Source: Stutzerimonas stutzeri (GTDB taxonomy: Bacteria; Pseudomonadota; Gammaproteobacteria; Pseudomonadales; Pseudomonadaceae). Taken from it: a DNA stretch of 64,000 nt. A program made the translations under genes and the position numbers. The notes under the pieces were generated by a model. It did no database searches. It was not told the origin of the DNA and saw nothing but the letters and a program-made list of their open reading frames with translations. The DNA lies in assembly GCF_002890915.1 (NCBI RefSeq), contig NZ_POUT01000002.1:248001-312000 (forward strand), given 5' to 3'. Shown here piece by piece: positions 17,033 to 27,091 of this stretch (position 1 is its first letter; each line of letters opens with the position of its first letter).

Positions 17033-17590
17033 TCAGGGCGCCAGGGTACGGCTGAGGGTGAATGCACCGCGCAGCTCGCCTTCGCGGAAACCGCGGGCCT
17101 GGTCCTGCGGATAATGCTGGTCGAGCAAGCCGAGCAGCTCGGGCTTGATGTTTTCGCCATGGCAGCCCAGGCAGGCCTCGGCGGTGCCGATCGCCTTCAT
17201 GTAGCGGTATTCGCCGCCGACGATTTCGCCGTGGGCGAGTGTTTCGAGCGGCTCGCCGGCGGCAGCGCGCCTGGCGAACTGCTCGAGGACCTGGCGCTCC
17301 CAGGCGTCGGGGGCGTTGTCCGGATTACGGATCTTGAGTGCGGTGCGGCCGACCTGCCACGGCGCCTTGCTGTGCTGCTCGGCGATGCCCGGTGCCAGCA
17401 ACTGGCAGGCTTCCACGGCCTTGCTCGGACCGCCGTCGGCCATCGCTTGCTTGACCGTGCCCAGCAACTGCTGCTGGAAGGCGGGAATCAGGCTGGCGGC
17501 TTCGCTGCGCAGTTGTTCGGTGTCGGGCATCGGTGCGGCGTGCACGCCGCATGCGAGCGTGGCTAAGGCGATCAGGGACAGGGCTTTCAT
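17033..17590 (-). CDS. Periplasmic c-type haem protein, DUF3365 (Tll0287-like)
   Basis: A 185-residue precursor with a signal peptide (MKALSLIALATLACGVHAA). A DUF3365-type domain carries one haem-attachment motif C140-L-G-C143-H144, so it should be a monohaem cytochrome c-like periplasmic sensor or redox protein. The segment TALKIRNPDNAPDAWERQVL is characteristic of Tll0287-like folds, with a PAS-type topology. It has no operon partner. The upstream minus-strand region holds TATACT and TATATT elements that could be the -10. A role in redox sensing is an inference from the family. Confidence 0.9.
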   Translation of the reverse strand: MKALSLIALATLACGVHAAPMPDTEQLRSEAASLIPAFQQQLLGTVKQAMADGGPSKAVEACQLLAPGIAEQHSKAPWQVGRTALKIRNPDNAPDAWERQVLEQFARRAAAGEPLETLAHGEIVGGEYRYMKAIGTAEACLGCHGENIKPELLGLLDQHYPQDQARGFREGELRGAFTLSRTLAP

Positions 17591-17693
17591 GGGGTCTCCG
17601 CAGGCTGGAAATATAGTGGGGGGAGTATATCGCTTCTGGCGGAGCCCGATGCAAGCCGCTGGCCTCGTGGCGTGGCGCGGGCGGGGCGTTCGC

Positions 17694-19664
17694 TCAGCTA
17701 CCGCGGATCAGTTTGCGCAGCAGGAAACGGTTGGGGTGGCACGCTTCGGCGACGTCGCGCGGCAGTGGCAAGGGTTCGCCATCCATCCAGCCGGCCAGCA
17801 ATTCGCCGGACAGCGGTGCGCTGATCATGCCCCGCGAGCCGTGCGCGGTATTGACGTAGAGCCCGTCCAGCCAGGGACAGGCGGCCTGTGGCGTCTGTCG
17901 GGCATTCTTGCCCAGCGCCGCATAGGTTTCGGCGAAGCGCTGCGGGTCGGCCAGCGGGCCGATCAGCGGCAGGTAGTCCGGGCTGGTGCAGCGGAACGCC
18001 ACGCGCCCCTGCAGGGCCTCGGTATGTTGCGGGTCGGCCTGCAGGCGTCGATAGAGATCGCTGGAGATGTCTTCGAGCATGTCCAGGTTGGCCTGGTGCT
18101 CGGCCACGCTGGGGGCGCTGTCGGTCTGCTGGAAGTTGAAGCTGGCGCCGAGGGTATGGCTGCCATCGCGCGGCGGGGCGACGTAGCCCTTGGCGCAGAG
18201 CACGGTGCGCAGCGCGGCGCTGGCCGGGGTCGCCGGCAGGCAGGAGATCTGCCCGCGGATGCGCTTGAGCGGCAGCCAGGCGCTGTGCTCGAAGCGGGCC
18301 GCATCGGCGGCGCCCGCCAGGACCACCACTGGCGCCTGGGCCAGCAGCCGCTCGCCGGCCATGGCCTGCCAGTGGTCGCCGTCGCGGCGCAGTTCGAGGG
18401 CTTCATGGTGCTGCAGCAGTTCGATGCCCGGCCGTTGCAGCAGCCAGCGACAGAGCGCCGGCGGATGTGCCCAGCCGGCTTCGGGATAGAACAGGCCGCC
18501 CTCGGGCAGGGCGACGCCCGCCAGGGCTTCGGCCTGCTCCCGCGCCAGTGGATGCACCAGGGCGGCCGGGAAGGCATCGGCCAGTTCGGCCTGGCGTTGC
18601 CGCTCCTTGTCGTCGTAGGCGATCTGCAGCACGCCGCAGGCCTGCCAGTCGCGGCCCTGCTGCAGATGCTGGAGCAGGCGCCGGGTATGGCCGAAACCGC
18701 TGACGACCAGCCGCGACAGCGCCGTGCCGTGGGCCGAGAGCTTGAGATAGAGCACGCCCTGCGGGTTGCCCGAACCCTCCTGGGCCGCTTCGGCCTGGCG
18801 TTCGAGCAGGGTGACCTGCCAGCCCCGTGCGGCCAGGGAGGCCGCCGTGGCACAGCCGGCGAGGCCGGCGCCGATCACCAGCGCGCGGCGTGCCGGGGCC
18901 ACGAAGGTCGGGCGGGCGTACCAGGGCTTGACCTCGCTGCGGGGCTCGCCAACGAAGCGGCCGCGGAGGATTTCCCGCTTGTGGCCGAAGCCCGCTACCC
19001 GCTGCATGTCGAAGCCGGCCTCGGCCAGCCCGCGGCGCACGAAGCCGGCGCTGGTGAAGGTGCCCAGGGTTGCGCCCGGCGCCGAGAGCCGCGCCAGTTC
19101 GGCGAACAGCGCCGGCTGCCACATGTCCGGGTTCTTCGCCGGAGCGAAGCCGTCGAGGAACCAGGCATCGATGGTCGCATCGAGGCTCGGCAGGGAGTCC
19201 AGCACGTCGCCGACCAGCAGCGTCAGCACCACCCGGCCGTCGGCGAAAAGCAGGCGCTGAAAGCCCGGGTGCAGCGCGACGTACTGCTCCAGCAACTGTT
19301 CGGCCAGGGGTTGCAGTTCCGGCCAGAGCGCCAGTGCCCGCGCGAGATCCTCGCGGGTCAGGGGGTGCTTCTCGACGCTGACGAAATGCAGTTGCGCCCG
19401 CGCATCGGCAACGCGCTCGAACAGCTGCCAGGCGCAGAGGAAGTTCAGGCCGGTGCCGAAGCCGGTTTCGCCGATCACCAGCCGTTGCCCCGGCTGCAGC
19501 GCGGCGAAGCGCTGCGCCAGCGCGTTCTGGGCGAGGAACACGTGCTCGGTTTCCGCCAGGCCCGAGGCGCGGGAGAAGTACACGTCGCCGTAGCGGCGCG
19601 ATTGCGGTAGGCCGTTTTCGTCCCAGTCGAGTTCGGCGTGCTGGAAGGGAGGGCGGTCATGCAT
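17694..19664 (-). CDS. mnmC: Bifunctional tRNA (mnm5s2U34) methyltransferase / FAD-dependent oxidoreductase MnmC
   Basis: A 656-residue fusion (E. coli MnmC 668). Residues 1 to about 250 are the SAM methyltransferase MnmC2 (GETGFGTGLNFLCAW, DAWFLDGFAPAKNPDMW). From about 260 is the FAD oxidase MnmC1, with GAGLAGCATAASLAARGW and the C-terminal HGSRGM signature. MnmC finishes synthesis of 5-methylaminomethyl-2-thiouridine at wobble U34 of tRNAs for Lys, Glu and Gln. It is monocistronic and reads toward the haem protein gene. Confidence 0.97.
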   Translation of the reverse strand: MHDRPPFQHAELDWDENGLPQSRRYGDVYFSRASGLAETEHVFLAQNALAQRFAALQPGQRLVIGETGFGTGLNFLCAWQLFERVADARAQLHFVSVEKHPLTREDLARALALWPELQPLAEQLLEQYVALHPGFQRLLFADGRVVLTLLVGDVLDSLPSLDATIDAWFLDGFAPAKNPDMWQPALFAELARLSAPGATLGTFTSAGFVRRGLAEAGFDMQRVAGFGHKREILRGRFVGEPRSEVKPWYARPTFVAPARRALVIGAGLAGCATAASLAARGWQVTLLERQAEAAQEGSGNPQGVLYLKLSAHGTALSRLVVSGFGHTRRLLQHLQQGRDWQACGVLQIAYDDKERQRQAELADAFPAALVHPLAREQAEALAGVALPEGGLFYPEAGWAHPPALCRWLLQRPGIELLQHHEALELRRDGDHWQAMAGERLLAQAPVVVLAGAADAARFEHSAWLPLKRIRGQISCLPATPASAALRTVLCAKGYVAPPRDGSHTLGASFNFQQTDSAPSVAEHQANLDMLEDISSDLYRRLQADPQHTEALQGRVAFRCTSPDYLPLIGPLADPQRFAETYAALGKNARQTPQAACPWLDGLYVNTAHGSRGMISAPLSGELLAGWMDGEPLPLPRDVAEACHPNRFLLRKLIRGS

Positions 19665-19738
19665 GGGCGAATCCTGAATAGAACGGGCGGCTCGGTTGGC
19701 AACCTGCGGGCCGGGCGTGCGGCTCGCAGGTTCTGTCG

Positions 19739-22495
19739 TCAGCTGTCGACCCGGGCTTGTTGCTCCAGTCGACCGATGGCCGCGTCCAGCTCGTCGAGCG
19801 CGGCTTCGCTGTCGGGGTGGTTCTGCTTGAGCAGGGTTTCGCTCTGCTGGCAGGCGCTGCGCAGTTGCGGCACGCCGCAGTAGCGGGTGGCGCCGTGCAG
19901 GCGGTGGACGCGTTCGATCAGCGCCTGGCGATCGCCGGCCTGGCGCGCCTCGCGGATCGTCTGGCGGTCAGCGGCCAACGAATGCAGCAGCATGCTGAGC
20001 ATGTCGGCGGCGAGATCGGCCTTGCCGGCGGCCAGGCGCAGGCCTTCTTCCGCGTCGAGCACGGCGAGGGCCTGCTCCGGCGGCGGCAGCAGTTCCACGG
20101 TGCGTTGTGGCTGGCTGCGCAGGGCCAGGCCGGTCCACTTGAGCACCACCTGGGCCAGCTGGCGTTCGCTGATCGGCTTGGTCAGATAGTCGTCGAGACC
20201 GCTCTGCAGCAGCGAGCGCTTTTCGTTGGCCAGGGCATGGGCGGTGAGCGCGATGATCGGCAACGGCGCCGCGCCGCTGGTGCTCTCCCACTGGCGAATG
20301 GCTTCGGTGGTCTGCCGTCCGTCCATGCCTGGCATCTGTACGTCCATCAGCACCAGGTCGAACGGGTGCTGCTTGACCGCTTCCAGCGCCGCGGGGCCGT
20401 TGTCCACCGCGATGACGTCGGCGCCCATGTCGTCGAGCAGGGTCTTGACCAGCAGCAGGTTGGCCGGGTTGTCGTCCACGCAGAGCACCCGCGCGGCGCG
20501 GCTGGGCGCGGGCTGCTCGGGTTCGTTATAGGTCAGCTGCGGGCGCACCAGTTCGAGCAGCACGCGCTGCAGCTTGCGGGTGCAGGCCGGCTTGCCCTGC
20601 AGCTGGGTGTGCGTATGCCCTCCGGGCAGGGCGTCGTGATAGTGGGCCTGCTCGGTCGTCGGGCAGAGCACCACGCATTGGCAGCCGAGGGCCTCGATCT
20701 CCGCCAGGTAGCGGCTGAGCTGCTCGGGTTCGATTTCACGACGGGTGACACCCAGCACCGCCAGGTCGATCAGTTGGCTGCCCTGGCGCTCGGCGCCGAT
20801 CACCTGTTGCATCTGTTCGAGGCTGTCGAAGGCCTGCACCTGCAGGCCGCAGCTCTCCAGCTGGTGCTGCAGGGCCTGGCGCGCCAGCGGGTGCTGCTCC
20901 AGCAGGCCGACGCGACGGCCGAGCAGGGCCGGGTGAGGGTGGTCTTCGATGTCGTCGCGGGCCTTGGGCAGGTTCAGGCTGATCCAGAACTCCGAGCCTT
21001 CGTCGGGGATGCTGTCGACGCCGATCTCGCCGCCCATCTGTTCGATCAGGCGCTTGGAGATGACCAGCCCCAGGCCGGTGCCGCCGGGCTGGCGCGACAA
21101 CGAGTTGTCGGCCTGGCTGAAGGCCTGGAACAGCGCGCGCAGGTCCTGGTCGGTCAGGCCGATGCCGGTGTCCTGCACGCTGATGCGCAGTTGCGCACGC
21201 TCGGCGCTGTCGTCCTCGACCATGGCGCGCACCGCGATGGTGCCCTCGTTGGTGAACTTGATGGCGTTGCTGATCAGGTTGGTCAGCACCTGCTTGAGCC
21301 GCAGCGGGTCGCCCACCAGCGACAGCGGCGTGTCGCGATAGACCAGGCTGACCAGTTCCAGCTGCTTGGTGTGCGCCGCCGGGGCGAGGATGGTCAGGGT
21401 GTCCTCGATCAGGTCGCGCAGGTTGAAGGGAATGCTGTCGAGCACCAGCTTGCCGGCCTCGATCTTGGAGAAGTCGAGGATCTCGTTGATGATCCCGAGC
21501 AGGCTGTCGGCGGACTTCTCGATGGTGCCCAGGTAATCCTGCTGGCGCGGGGTGAGGTCGCTCTTCTGCAGCAGCTGGGTGAAGCCGAGGATGCCGTTGA
21601 GCGGAGTGCGGATCTCGTGGCTCATGTTGGCGAGGAACTCGGACTTGATCCGGCTGGCCTCCAGGGCCTCCTTGCGCGCCAGGTCCAGCTCGATGTTCTG
21701 GATCTCGATGGTCTCCAGGTTCTGTTGCACGTCCTCGGTGGCCTGGTCGATGCTCTGCTGCAACTCCTCGCGGGCGCTGAGCAGTGCTTCGGCCATGCGG
21801 TTGATGCCGGAGGCCAGCTCGTCCATCTCGTGGCTGCCCAGCGGCGGCAGGCGGGTCTCGAGGTGGCCGTCCTTGAGCTGGGCGACGGCGCCTTTCACGC
21901 GATGCAGCGGCTGGCTGATGGTGCGGCTCATGCGCAGCGCCAGCAGCGCGGTGATGATCAGGCCGGTGCCGATCAGCAGCAGGCTGGTCAGCAGGCTGCG
22001 GTAGCCGCGCAGCAGCGTGCCGTGGTGCGAGAGTTCCAGCTCCAGCCAACCGATCAACTGCTCCTCGGCGCCGCGGGTTTCGTCGGCAAGGTTCAGGTGG
22101 CGGCTCAGCACTGGCATCAGGATGCGCGTGTAGTCCAGGCTGCTGACGCGGGTGAGGCCTTCCGGGTCGCCGGGCGGCGGCGGCGTGAGCATGCGCGGGC
22201 CGGCGTGTACGCGCTCGTTGCGCTCCGGGTCGAGGATCGTCACCGCGCGTACGTCGGCCTGGTCCAGCACCTGCGTCAGGATGCGCTGCAGGCGCTTGTC
22301 ATAGCCCAGGTTCATGGCGGGGGCGGCGAGGGGCGCCAGCTGTTCGGCGATCAACTGGCCGCGTTCGTCGAGCTGGTGGCGCAGATCGGACAGCTGCATC
22401 CAGGTGAAATAGGCACCCAGCACCACTGCCAGCAGGGTGCTGGGCAGCAGCGTCAGCATCAGCACGCGGCCTCGAATTCCTATGTCTTTCAGCAC
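19739..22495 (-). CDS. gacS: Hybrid sensor histidine kinase GacS
   Basis: A 918-residue tripartite kinase. The N-terminus has a membrane helix (residues about 9-30), a periplasmic region to about 160, a second helix and a HAMP domain. The HisKA motif [10 protein letters not shown] carries His293, which coincides with the GacS phospho-acceptor numbering of Pseudomonas. The ATPase domain has the N and G boxes ([14 protein letters not shown]). A receiver domain carries Asp718 ([13 protein letters not shown]) and the C-terminal HPt domain has His867 ([11 protein letters not shown]). GacS activates GacA and, through rsm small RNAs, switches secondary metabolism, biofilm and virulence. It is monocistronic. 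Confidence 0.96.
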   Translation of the reverse strand: MLKDIGIRGRVLMLTLLPSTLLAVVLGAYFTWMQLSDLRHQLDERGQLIAEQLAPLAAPAMNLGYDKRLQRILTQVLDQADVRAVTILDPERNERVHAGPRMLTPPPPGDPEGLTRVSSLDYTRILMPVLSRHLNLADETRGAEEQLIGWLELELSHHGTLLRGYRSLLTSLLLIGTGLIITALLALRMSRTISQPLHRVKGAVAQLKDGHLETRLPPLGSHEMDELASGINRMAEALLSAREELQQSIDQATEDVQQNLETIEIQNIELDLARKEALEASRIKSEFLANMSHEIRTPLNGILGFTQLLQKSDLTPRQQDYLGTIEKSADSLLGIINEILDFSKIEAGKLVLDSIPFNLRDLIEDTLTILAPAAHTKQLELVSLVYRDTPLSLVGDPLRLKQVLTNLISNAIKFTNEGTIAVRAMVEDDSAERAQLRISVQDTGIGLTDQDLRALFQAFSQADNSLSRQPGGTGLGLVISKRLIEQMGGEIGVDSIPDEGSEFWISLNLPKARDDIEDHPHPALLGRRVGLLEQHPLARQALQHQLESCGLQVQAFDSLEQMQQVIGAERQGSQLIDLAVLGVTRREIEPEQLSRYLAEIEALGCQCVVLCPTTEQAHYHDALPGGHTHTQLQGKPACTRKLQRVLLELVRPQLTYNEPEQPAPSRAARVLCVDDNPANLLLVKTLLDDMGADVIAVDNGPAALEAVKQHPFDLVLMDVQMPGMDGRQTTEAIRQWESTSGAAPLPIIALTAHALANEKRSLLQSGLDDYLTKPISERQLAQVVLKWTGLALRSQPQRTVELLPPPEQALAVLDAEEGLRLAAGKADLAADMLSMLLHSLAADRQTIREARQAGDRQALIERVHRLHGATRYCGVPQLRSACQQSETLLKQNHPDSEAALDELDAAIGRLEQQARVDS

Positions 22496-22670
22496 GTTCC
22501 ATACCCCGAGGGTCTGTTGCCGTTTCGTTGCGCGCCGCGTCGCAGCGGCAATGGCGCCATGGCCGGGCGGCGTTCCGCGGACGCGGGACGCAGGTAATGG
22601 GCCAGCGCGCTAGTGTAGCGGTTCAGTGGGGTGGAATCTGCAACGGTGGGCTGTCCTGACGCCGCAGGGC

Positions 22671-23324
22671 TCAGTCCAGGCCGCGGATGTCCTTGCCGTC
22701 GAAGTCCGGCAATCTCCAGCGGAAGGTCATGGCCAGCACGCGGAACAGGAAGCCGCAGCCCAGGGCGAGCAGCGTGGCAATCGCGGTATTGACGTGCAGC
22801 CAGAGCAGCGCCACGTAGAACACCCCGGTGAACAGCGCCACGGTGGCGTACAGCTCGCGCTGCAGCACCATCGGCACCTGGTTGCACAGCACGTCGCGCA
22901 GCAGCCCGCCGAAGATGCCGGTGATCACCCCGGCCAGCACCACGATGGATGGATGCGCGCCAACGCCCATCGCCACGTCGCAGCCGATCACCGTGAAGGC
23001 CACCAGGCCGAGGCCGTCCACCAGCAGGAACACCATGCGCAGGTGGTGCAGGTGGCGGGCGATGAAGCCGGTGACGATGGCCGCGCCGATGGTGAACGTG
23101 AGGTATTCCGGATGCGCGATCCAGCCGACCGGGTAGTGCCCGAGCAGCACGTCGCGCGCGGTGCCGCCACCCAGCGCCGTCACGGTGCCGAGCAGGCAGA
23201 TGCCGAACAGGTCCATGCCGCGGCGCATGCCCATGATGGCACCGGACATGGCTTCGGCCGTGATCGCGATCAGGTAGATGGTGTGCAGCAATTCCACGGC
23301 AGGTCTCCGGACGGGCCGCTGCAA
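22671..23324 (-). CDS. TRIC-type channel / UPF0126 family inner-membrane protein (YadS-like)
   Basis: A 217-residue membrane protein with about seven helices. Two GG-x-x-RD motifs, GGTARDVLLG and GGLLRDVLCN, mark the inverted repeat of the prokaryotic TRIC/UPF0126 channels, homotrimeric cation channels or glycine-related transporters. It is divergent from argP, with 137 nt of AT-rich DNA between, a typical target arrangement for a LysR regulator. A short gap of 175 nt separates it from gacS and contains no gene. Confidence 0.92.
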   Translation of the reverse strand: MQRPVRRPAVELLHTIYLIAITAEAMSGAIMGMRRGMDLFGICLLGTVTALGGGTARDVLLGHYPVGWIAHPEYLTFTIGAAIVTGFIARHLHHLRMVFLLVDGLGLVAFTVIGCDVAMGVGAHPSIVVLAGVITGIFGGLLRDVLCNQVPMVLQRELYATVALFTGVFYVALLWLHVNTAIATLLALGCGFLFRVLAMTFRWRLPDFDGKDIRGLD

Positions 23325-23461
23325 CGCGGCGTGTGGCTGTATCCCGCGACCCCCTGGGGCAGGGGCCTGAAAGGGTGCGCGATTATGGGGCAGCGCTGGC
23401 TTTAATTGATATGGCTAAGTATTTTTAGGCCATCCAAATATTTTCTTAATGAAGTGCTACG

Positions 23462-24355
23462 ATGAACCTCGATCCGAAGCAGACCGAAGCCTTTCGCTGC
23501 GTCATTCGCACCGGCAGCTTCGAGCAGGCCGCCTTGCGCCTGCACCTGACGCCGCCAGCGATTTCGCAGCGGGTCCGTGCCCTGGAAAGCGCCCTCGGTA
23601 GCGCCCTGGTGGTGCGCAGCCGCCCGTGCCGGCCGACCGAAACCGGGCAACGTCTGCTGCAGTACCTCAAGCGCGCCACGTTGCTGGAGGCCGACCTGCT
23701 CGCCGAACTGGCCGAGCGCAGCGATGCGCCGTTGGTGGTGGTCGCGGCGCTGAATGCCGACAGCCTGGGCACCTGGTTCTTTCCTGCGCTGGCCGAGGTG
23801 CTGATCCGCGAGCGGGTGCTGCTGGACCTGACCGTGGAGGACCAGGACCACACCTACAGCCTGCTGGAGACGGGGCTGGCGATCGGTTGCATCAGTACCG
23901 AGCCGAAGCCGATGCGTGGCTGCACGGCCAGCCCGCTGGGCAGCATGCGCTATCGCCTGGTGGCCTCGGCCGGTTTTCGCCAGCAGCACTTCGCCAATGG
24001 CCTGACCCGCAATGCCGCGCGCAAGGCGCCGGTGGTCGCCTATACGCGCAAGGACACCCTGCAGTCGTCCTTCCTGCTGCGCCGCCTGGGCCTGCCCGAA
24101 GGCGCCTATCCCTGCCACTACGTGCCCGGTGCCGAGCCGCACTTCAGTGCGATCCGCTATGGGCTGGGCTACGGCATGGTGCCCGAGCTGCTGCTGCACG
24201 ATGCCTTGCGTCAGGGCGAGGTGGTCGACCTGGCGCCGGACGAACCGTTGGACATCGCGCTGTACTGGCACACCTGGAAGGTGCAGTCGCCGCGCATGGA
24301 GCATCTTTCGCGACAGATCGTCGAGGCGGCGCCGAAGATTCTCGGCAGGCCGTAG
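23462..24355 (+). CDS. argP: LysR-type regulator ArgP (IciA)
   Basis: A 297-residue protein, the same length as E. coli ArgP, starting MNLDPKQTEAFRCVIRTGSFEQAALRLHLTPPAISQRV. The winged helix-turn-helix has the ArgP-specific SFEQAAxxLHxTPPAISQR pattern and the effector domain follows from residue about 90. ArgP controls arginine/lysine export (argO) and several lysine and nitrogen genes; here no argO gene is adjacent, and the divergent neighbour is a TRIC-type channel. The stop codon TAG lies inside a MITE-like repeat (24352-24516). An AT-rich stretch upstream (23400-23450) fits a LysR autoregulated promoter. Confidence 0.93.
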   Translation: MNLDPKQTEAFRCVIRTGSFEQAALRLHLTPPAISQRVRALESALGSALVVRSRPCRPTETGQRLLQYLKRATLLEADLLAELAERSDAPLVVVAALNADSLGTWFFPALAEVLIRERVLLDLTVEDQDHTYSLLETGLAIGCISTEPKPMRGCTASPLGSMRYRLVASAGFRQQHFANGLTRNAARKAPVVAYTRKDTLQSSFLLRRLGLPEGAYPCHYVPGAEPHFSAIRYGLGYGMVPELLLHDALRQGEVVDLAPDEPLDIALYWHTWKVQSPRMEHLSRQIVEAAPKILGRP

Positions 24356-24516
24356 GTTGGGTTGAGCGCAGCGAAGCCCAACGCAACGATGCATCAGGCG
24401 ACGCATCCGTCACCGCGTTGCCTTTCCGCAGCAGGAAGCCGGCATACCCGGCCTTGCCCTGCACGCTCTTGTTATGCACGTTGCTCTTCGCCGCAATGCG
24501 GCTCAACCCAAGCTAC
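24352..24516. repeat. MITE-like 165-bp element with 16-bp terminal inverted repeats
   Basis: Starts GTAGGTTGGGTTGAGC and ends GCTCAACCCAAGCTAC; the ends are inverted repeats matching at 15 of 16 positions. The argP stop TAG (24353-24355) is inside the left end. No reading frame of its own is convincing. Together with 24517-24631 it fills the 276-nt gap between argP and cysM. Confidence 0.7.
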
Positions 24517-24631
24517 CAGCGTCTGGCCTGCAGCTTGGAACCGATCCATGCGGCCGCTTCGGCTACACGGTCTGCCCGTCATCGGCGGTTGCCGTTATCA
24601 TGGTCGCCTTTTTCAGAAGCCGTGCGCCGCC

Positions 24632-25534
24632 ATGACCACTCACTATCCGACCATTGCCGATTGCATAGGCAACACGCCGCTGGTTCGCCTGCAGCGGATG
24701 CCGGGGAAGACCAGCAATACCATCCTGCTCAAGCTCGAGGGCAACAACCCGGCCGGTTCGGTCAAGGATCGCCCGGCGCTGTCGATGATCAATCGCGCCG
24801 AACTGCGTGGCGACATCCAGCCGGGCGACACGCTGATCGAGGCCACTTCCGGCAACACCGGCATCGCCCTGGCGATGGCGGCAGCGATCAAGGGCTACCG
24901 GATGATCCTGATCATGCCGGACAACTCCAGCGCCGAGCGCAAGTCGGCGATGACCGCCTACGGTGCCGAGCTGATTCTGGTGAGCAAGGAAGACGGCATG
25001 GAAGGTGCCCGCGACCTGGCGCTGAAGATGCAGGCCGAGGGCCGCGGCAAGGTGCTCGACCAGTTCGCCAACGGCGACAACCCCGAGGCCCACTACAGCA
25101 GCACCGGCCCGGAAATCTGGCGGCAGACCCAGGGCAGCATCACCCACTTCGTCAGTTCCATGGGCACCACCGGCACCATCATGGGCGTGTCGCGCTACCT
25201 CAAGGAGCAGAACCCGAAGATCCAGATCGTTGGTCTGCAGCCGATGGAAGGCTCGGCGATCCCGGGTATCCGCCGCTGGCCGCAGGAGTACCTGCCGAAG
25301 ATCTACCAGGCCGAACGGGTCGATCGCATCGTCGACATGTCCCAGGCCGAGGCGGAGCAGACCATGCGCCGCCTGGCCCGCGAGGAAGGCATCTTCTGCG
25401 GCGTGTCCTCCGGCGGGGCCGTGGCGGCTGCGTTGCGCTTGTCGCAGGAGCTGGAAAATGCCGTGATCGTCGCGATCATCTGCGACCGCGGCGACCGTTA
25501 TCTCTCCACCGGCGTGTATGACGCGCCCAACTGA
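24632..25534 (+). CDS. cysM: O-acetylserine sulfhydrylase B (cysteine synthase CysM)
   Basis: A 300-residue PLP enzyme of the fold-type II beta family. The PLP-lysine is Lys45 in [12 protein letters not shown], the substrate/phosphate-binding loops are [12 protein letters not shown] and SSMGTTGT, and the CysM-type C-terminus is present. It makes cysteine from O-acetylserine using sulfide or thiosulfate. The ATG at 24632 is chosen by family alignment and length; a longer in-frame start at 24362 runs through the repeat and is rejected. rlmD follows after 83 nt on the same strand. Confidence 0.97.
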   Translation: MTTHYPTIADCIGNTPLVRLQRMPGKTSNTILLKLEGNNPAGSVKDRPALSMINRAELRGDIQPGDTLIEATSGNTGIALAMAAAIKGYRMILIMPDNSSAERKSAMTAYGAELILVSKEDGMEGARDLALKMQAEGRGKVLDQFANGDNPEAHYSSTGPEIWRQTQGSITHFVSSMGTTGTIMGVSRYLKEQNPKIQIVGLQPMEGSAIPGIRRWPQEYLPKIYQAERVDRIVDMSQAEAEQTMRRLAREEGIFCGVSSGGAVAAALRLSQELENAVIVAIICDRGDRYLSTGVYDAPN

Positions 25535-25617
25535 GCAGGCCAGGCGCCGGACCGGCAGCGGCCCGGCCGTGGCATGCCTCGCGCATTGCGCATTCGGAAT
25601 TCTGCAGGTCCCAAGCG

Positions 25618-26970
25618 ATGGCCAAACGTAGCGGCGCTTTGCGCTTCCAACCCGCCGGCGGCGAGCGCAAGGCGCAGGTGCCGGTGGGCAAGAAACAGCG
25701 GCTGGGCATCGAGCGGCTGGCACACGATGGCCGCGGCATCGCCTTCCTCGACGGGCGTACCTGGTTCGTCGCCGGCGCGCTGCCGGGCGAGGAGGTCGAG
25801 GCGCGGGTGCTGGCGGCCCGCAGCCAGATCGTCGAGGCGCGCTGCGAGCGCGTGTTCGCCGGCAGCGCGCAGCGCCGCGTCGAGCCTTGCCCCCATGCCC
25901 GCCAGTGCGGCGGCTGCAATCTGCAGCATGCCGGTGCCGACGATCAACTGGCATTGAAGCAACGCACCCTGAACGAGCAGTTGGCCCGCTTCGCCGGCTT
26001 GCAACCGGAAGCCTGGGCCGCGCCATTGACCGGCCCGGAACTGGGCTATCGCCGCCGCGCCCGGCTGGCCGTGCGCTGGGACGCGAAGGCCCTGCACCTG
26101 GATATCGGCTTCCGCGCCGCCGCCAGCCAGCAGATCGTTTCCATCGAGCAGTGCCCCGTTCTGGTACAGCCTTTGCAATCGCTGTTGCCGGGCCTGTTGG
26201 CGACGTTGCGTGGGTTGGACAAGCCGCAGGCCATCGGCCACGTGGAAGTGTTCAGCGGTACGACCGAAGCGCTGCTGGTGCGGCATACCGTGGCCTTGCC
26301 CGACAGCGATCTGGCGCGTCTACTGGCCTTCGCCCACGAGTATCGGGCACAGCTATGGCTACAGGGCGAGGGCGAGCCGCAGGCGGTGGAGCCGGCGCCG
26401 TTCCTGGGCTATCGCCTCGCCCGGTGGCAGCTGGAGCTGGCCTGGCAGCCCGGCGATTTCGTCCAGGTCAACGCGCCGGTGAACGAGGCGATGGTGGCGC
26501 AGGCCCTGGAGTGGCTGGCGCCGGCGCAAGGCGAGCGGGTGCTGGACCTGTTCTGCGGGCTGGGCAATTTCAGCCTGCCGCTGGCGCGTCAGGGCGCTCA
26601 GGTGGTCGGCGTGGAAGGTGTCGAGGCGATGGTCGAGCGGGCCCGTGAAAATGCACGACGCAACGGCTTGGCGCACGCGCACTTTTATCGGGCCGACTTG
26701 TCGAAGCCGCTGGCCGGCGCACCCTGGGCGCGCGGCGGTTTCGCCGCGGTGCTGCTCGATCCGCCGCGCGATGGCGCGCTGCAGATCGTTCGACAAATGT
26801 CGATGCTCGACGCCCGGCGGGTGGTCTATGTTTCATGCAATCCGGCGACCCTGGCACGCGATGCGGCCGAACTGGTCGCGCAGGGCTACCGGCTGAAGCG
26901 CGCCGGTGTGCTCGACATGTTCCCGCAGACCGCGCATGTCGAGGCGATGGCATTGTTCGAACGGGGCTAG
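25618..26970 (+). CDS. rlmD: 23S rRNA (uracil1939-C5) methyltransferase RlmD
   Basis: A 450-residue RNA methyltransferase (E. coli RlmD 433). An N-terminal TRAM domain (residues 15-75) is followed by the iron-sulfur cysteines [10 protein letters not shown] and a fourth Cys in EQCPVL, then a Rossmann SAM domain ([15 protein letters not shown]) and the catalytic motif [10 protein letters not shown]. It adds the C5 methyl group at U1939 (E. coli numbering). The gene is co-oriented with cysM and relA, and the same order occurs in P. aeruginosa. Confidence 0.96.
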   Translation: MAKRSGALRFQPAGGERKAQVPVGKKQRLGIERLAHDGRGIAFLDGRTWFVAGALPGEEVEARVLAARSQIVEARCERVFAGSAQRRVEPCPHARQCGGCNLQHAGADDQLALKQRTLNEQLARFAGLQPEAWAAPLTGPELGYRRRARLAVRWDAKALHLDIGFRAAASQQIVSIEQCPVLVQPLQSLLPGLLATLRGLDKPQAIGHVEVFSGTTEALLVRHTVALPDSDLARLLAFAHEYRAQLWLQGEGEPQAVEPAPFLGYRLARWQLELAWQPGDFVQVNAPVNEAMVAQALEWLAPAQGERVLDLFCGLGNFSLPLARQGAQVVGVEGVEAMVERARENARRNGLAHAHFYRADLSKPLAGAPWARGGFAAVLLDPPRDGALQIVRQMSMLDARRVVYVSCNPATLARDAAELVAQGYRLKRAGVLDMFPQTAHVEAMALFERG

Positions 26971-27091
26971 ACCCTGGCGTCGGCGCCTCGAGGTTTCGTT
27001 TTTTGACAGGCAATCGGCCTGTGGTTCAACCGACCGGCACGCAGAAATGCCGGCGTCAGGCGCAGTAGCTGCGCAGAAGGGAAGGTTTTAG

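Noticed and set aside
24362..24631. Longer CysM N-terminus
   Set aside because: Would be translated through a repeat, lacks conserved residues and exceeds the family length; the ATG at 24632 aligns with family starts.
27003..27008. TTGACA upstream of relA as a -35 box
   Set aside because: No acceptable -10 lies at the right distance.
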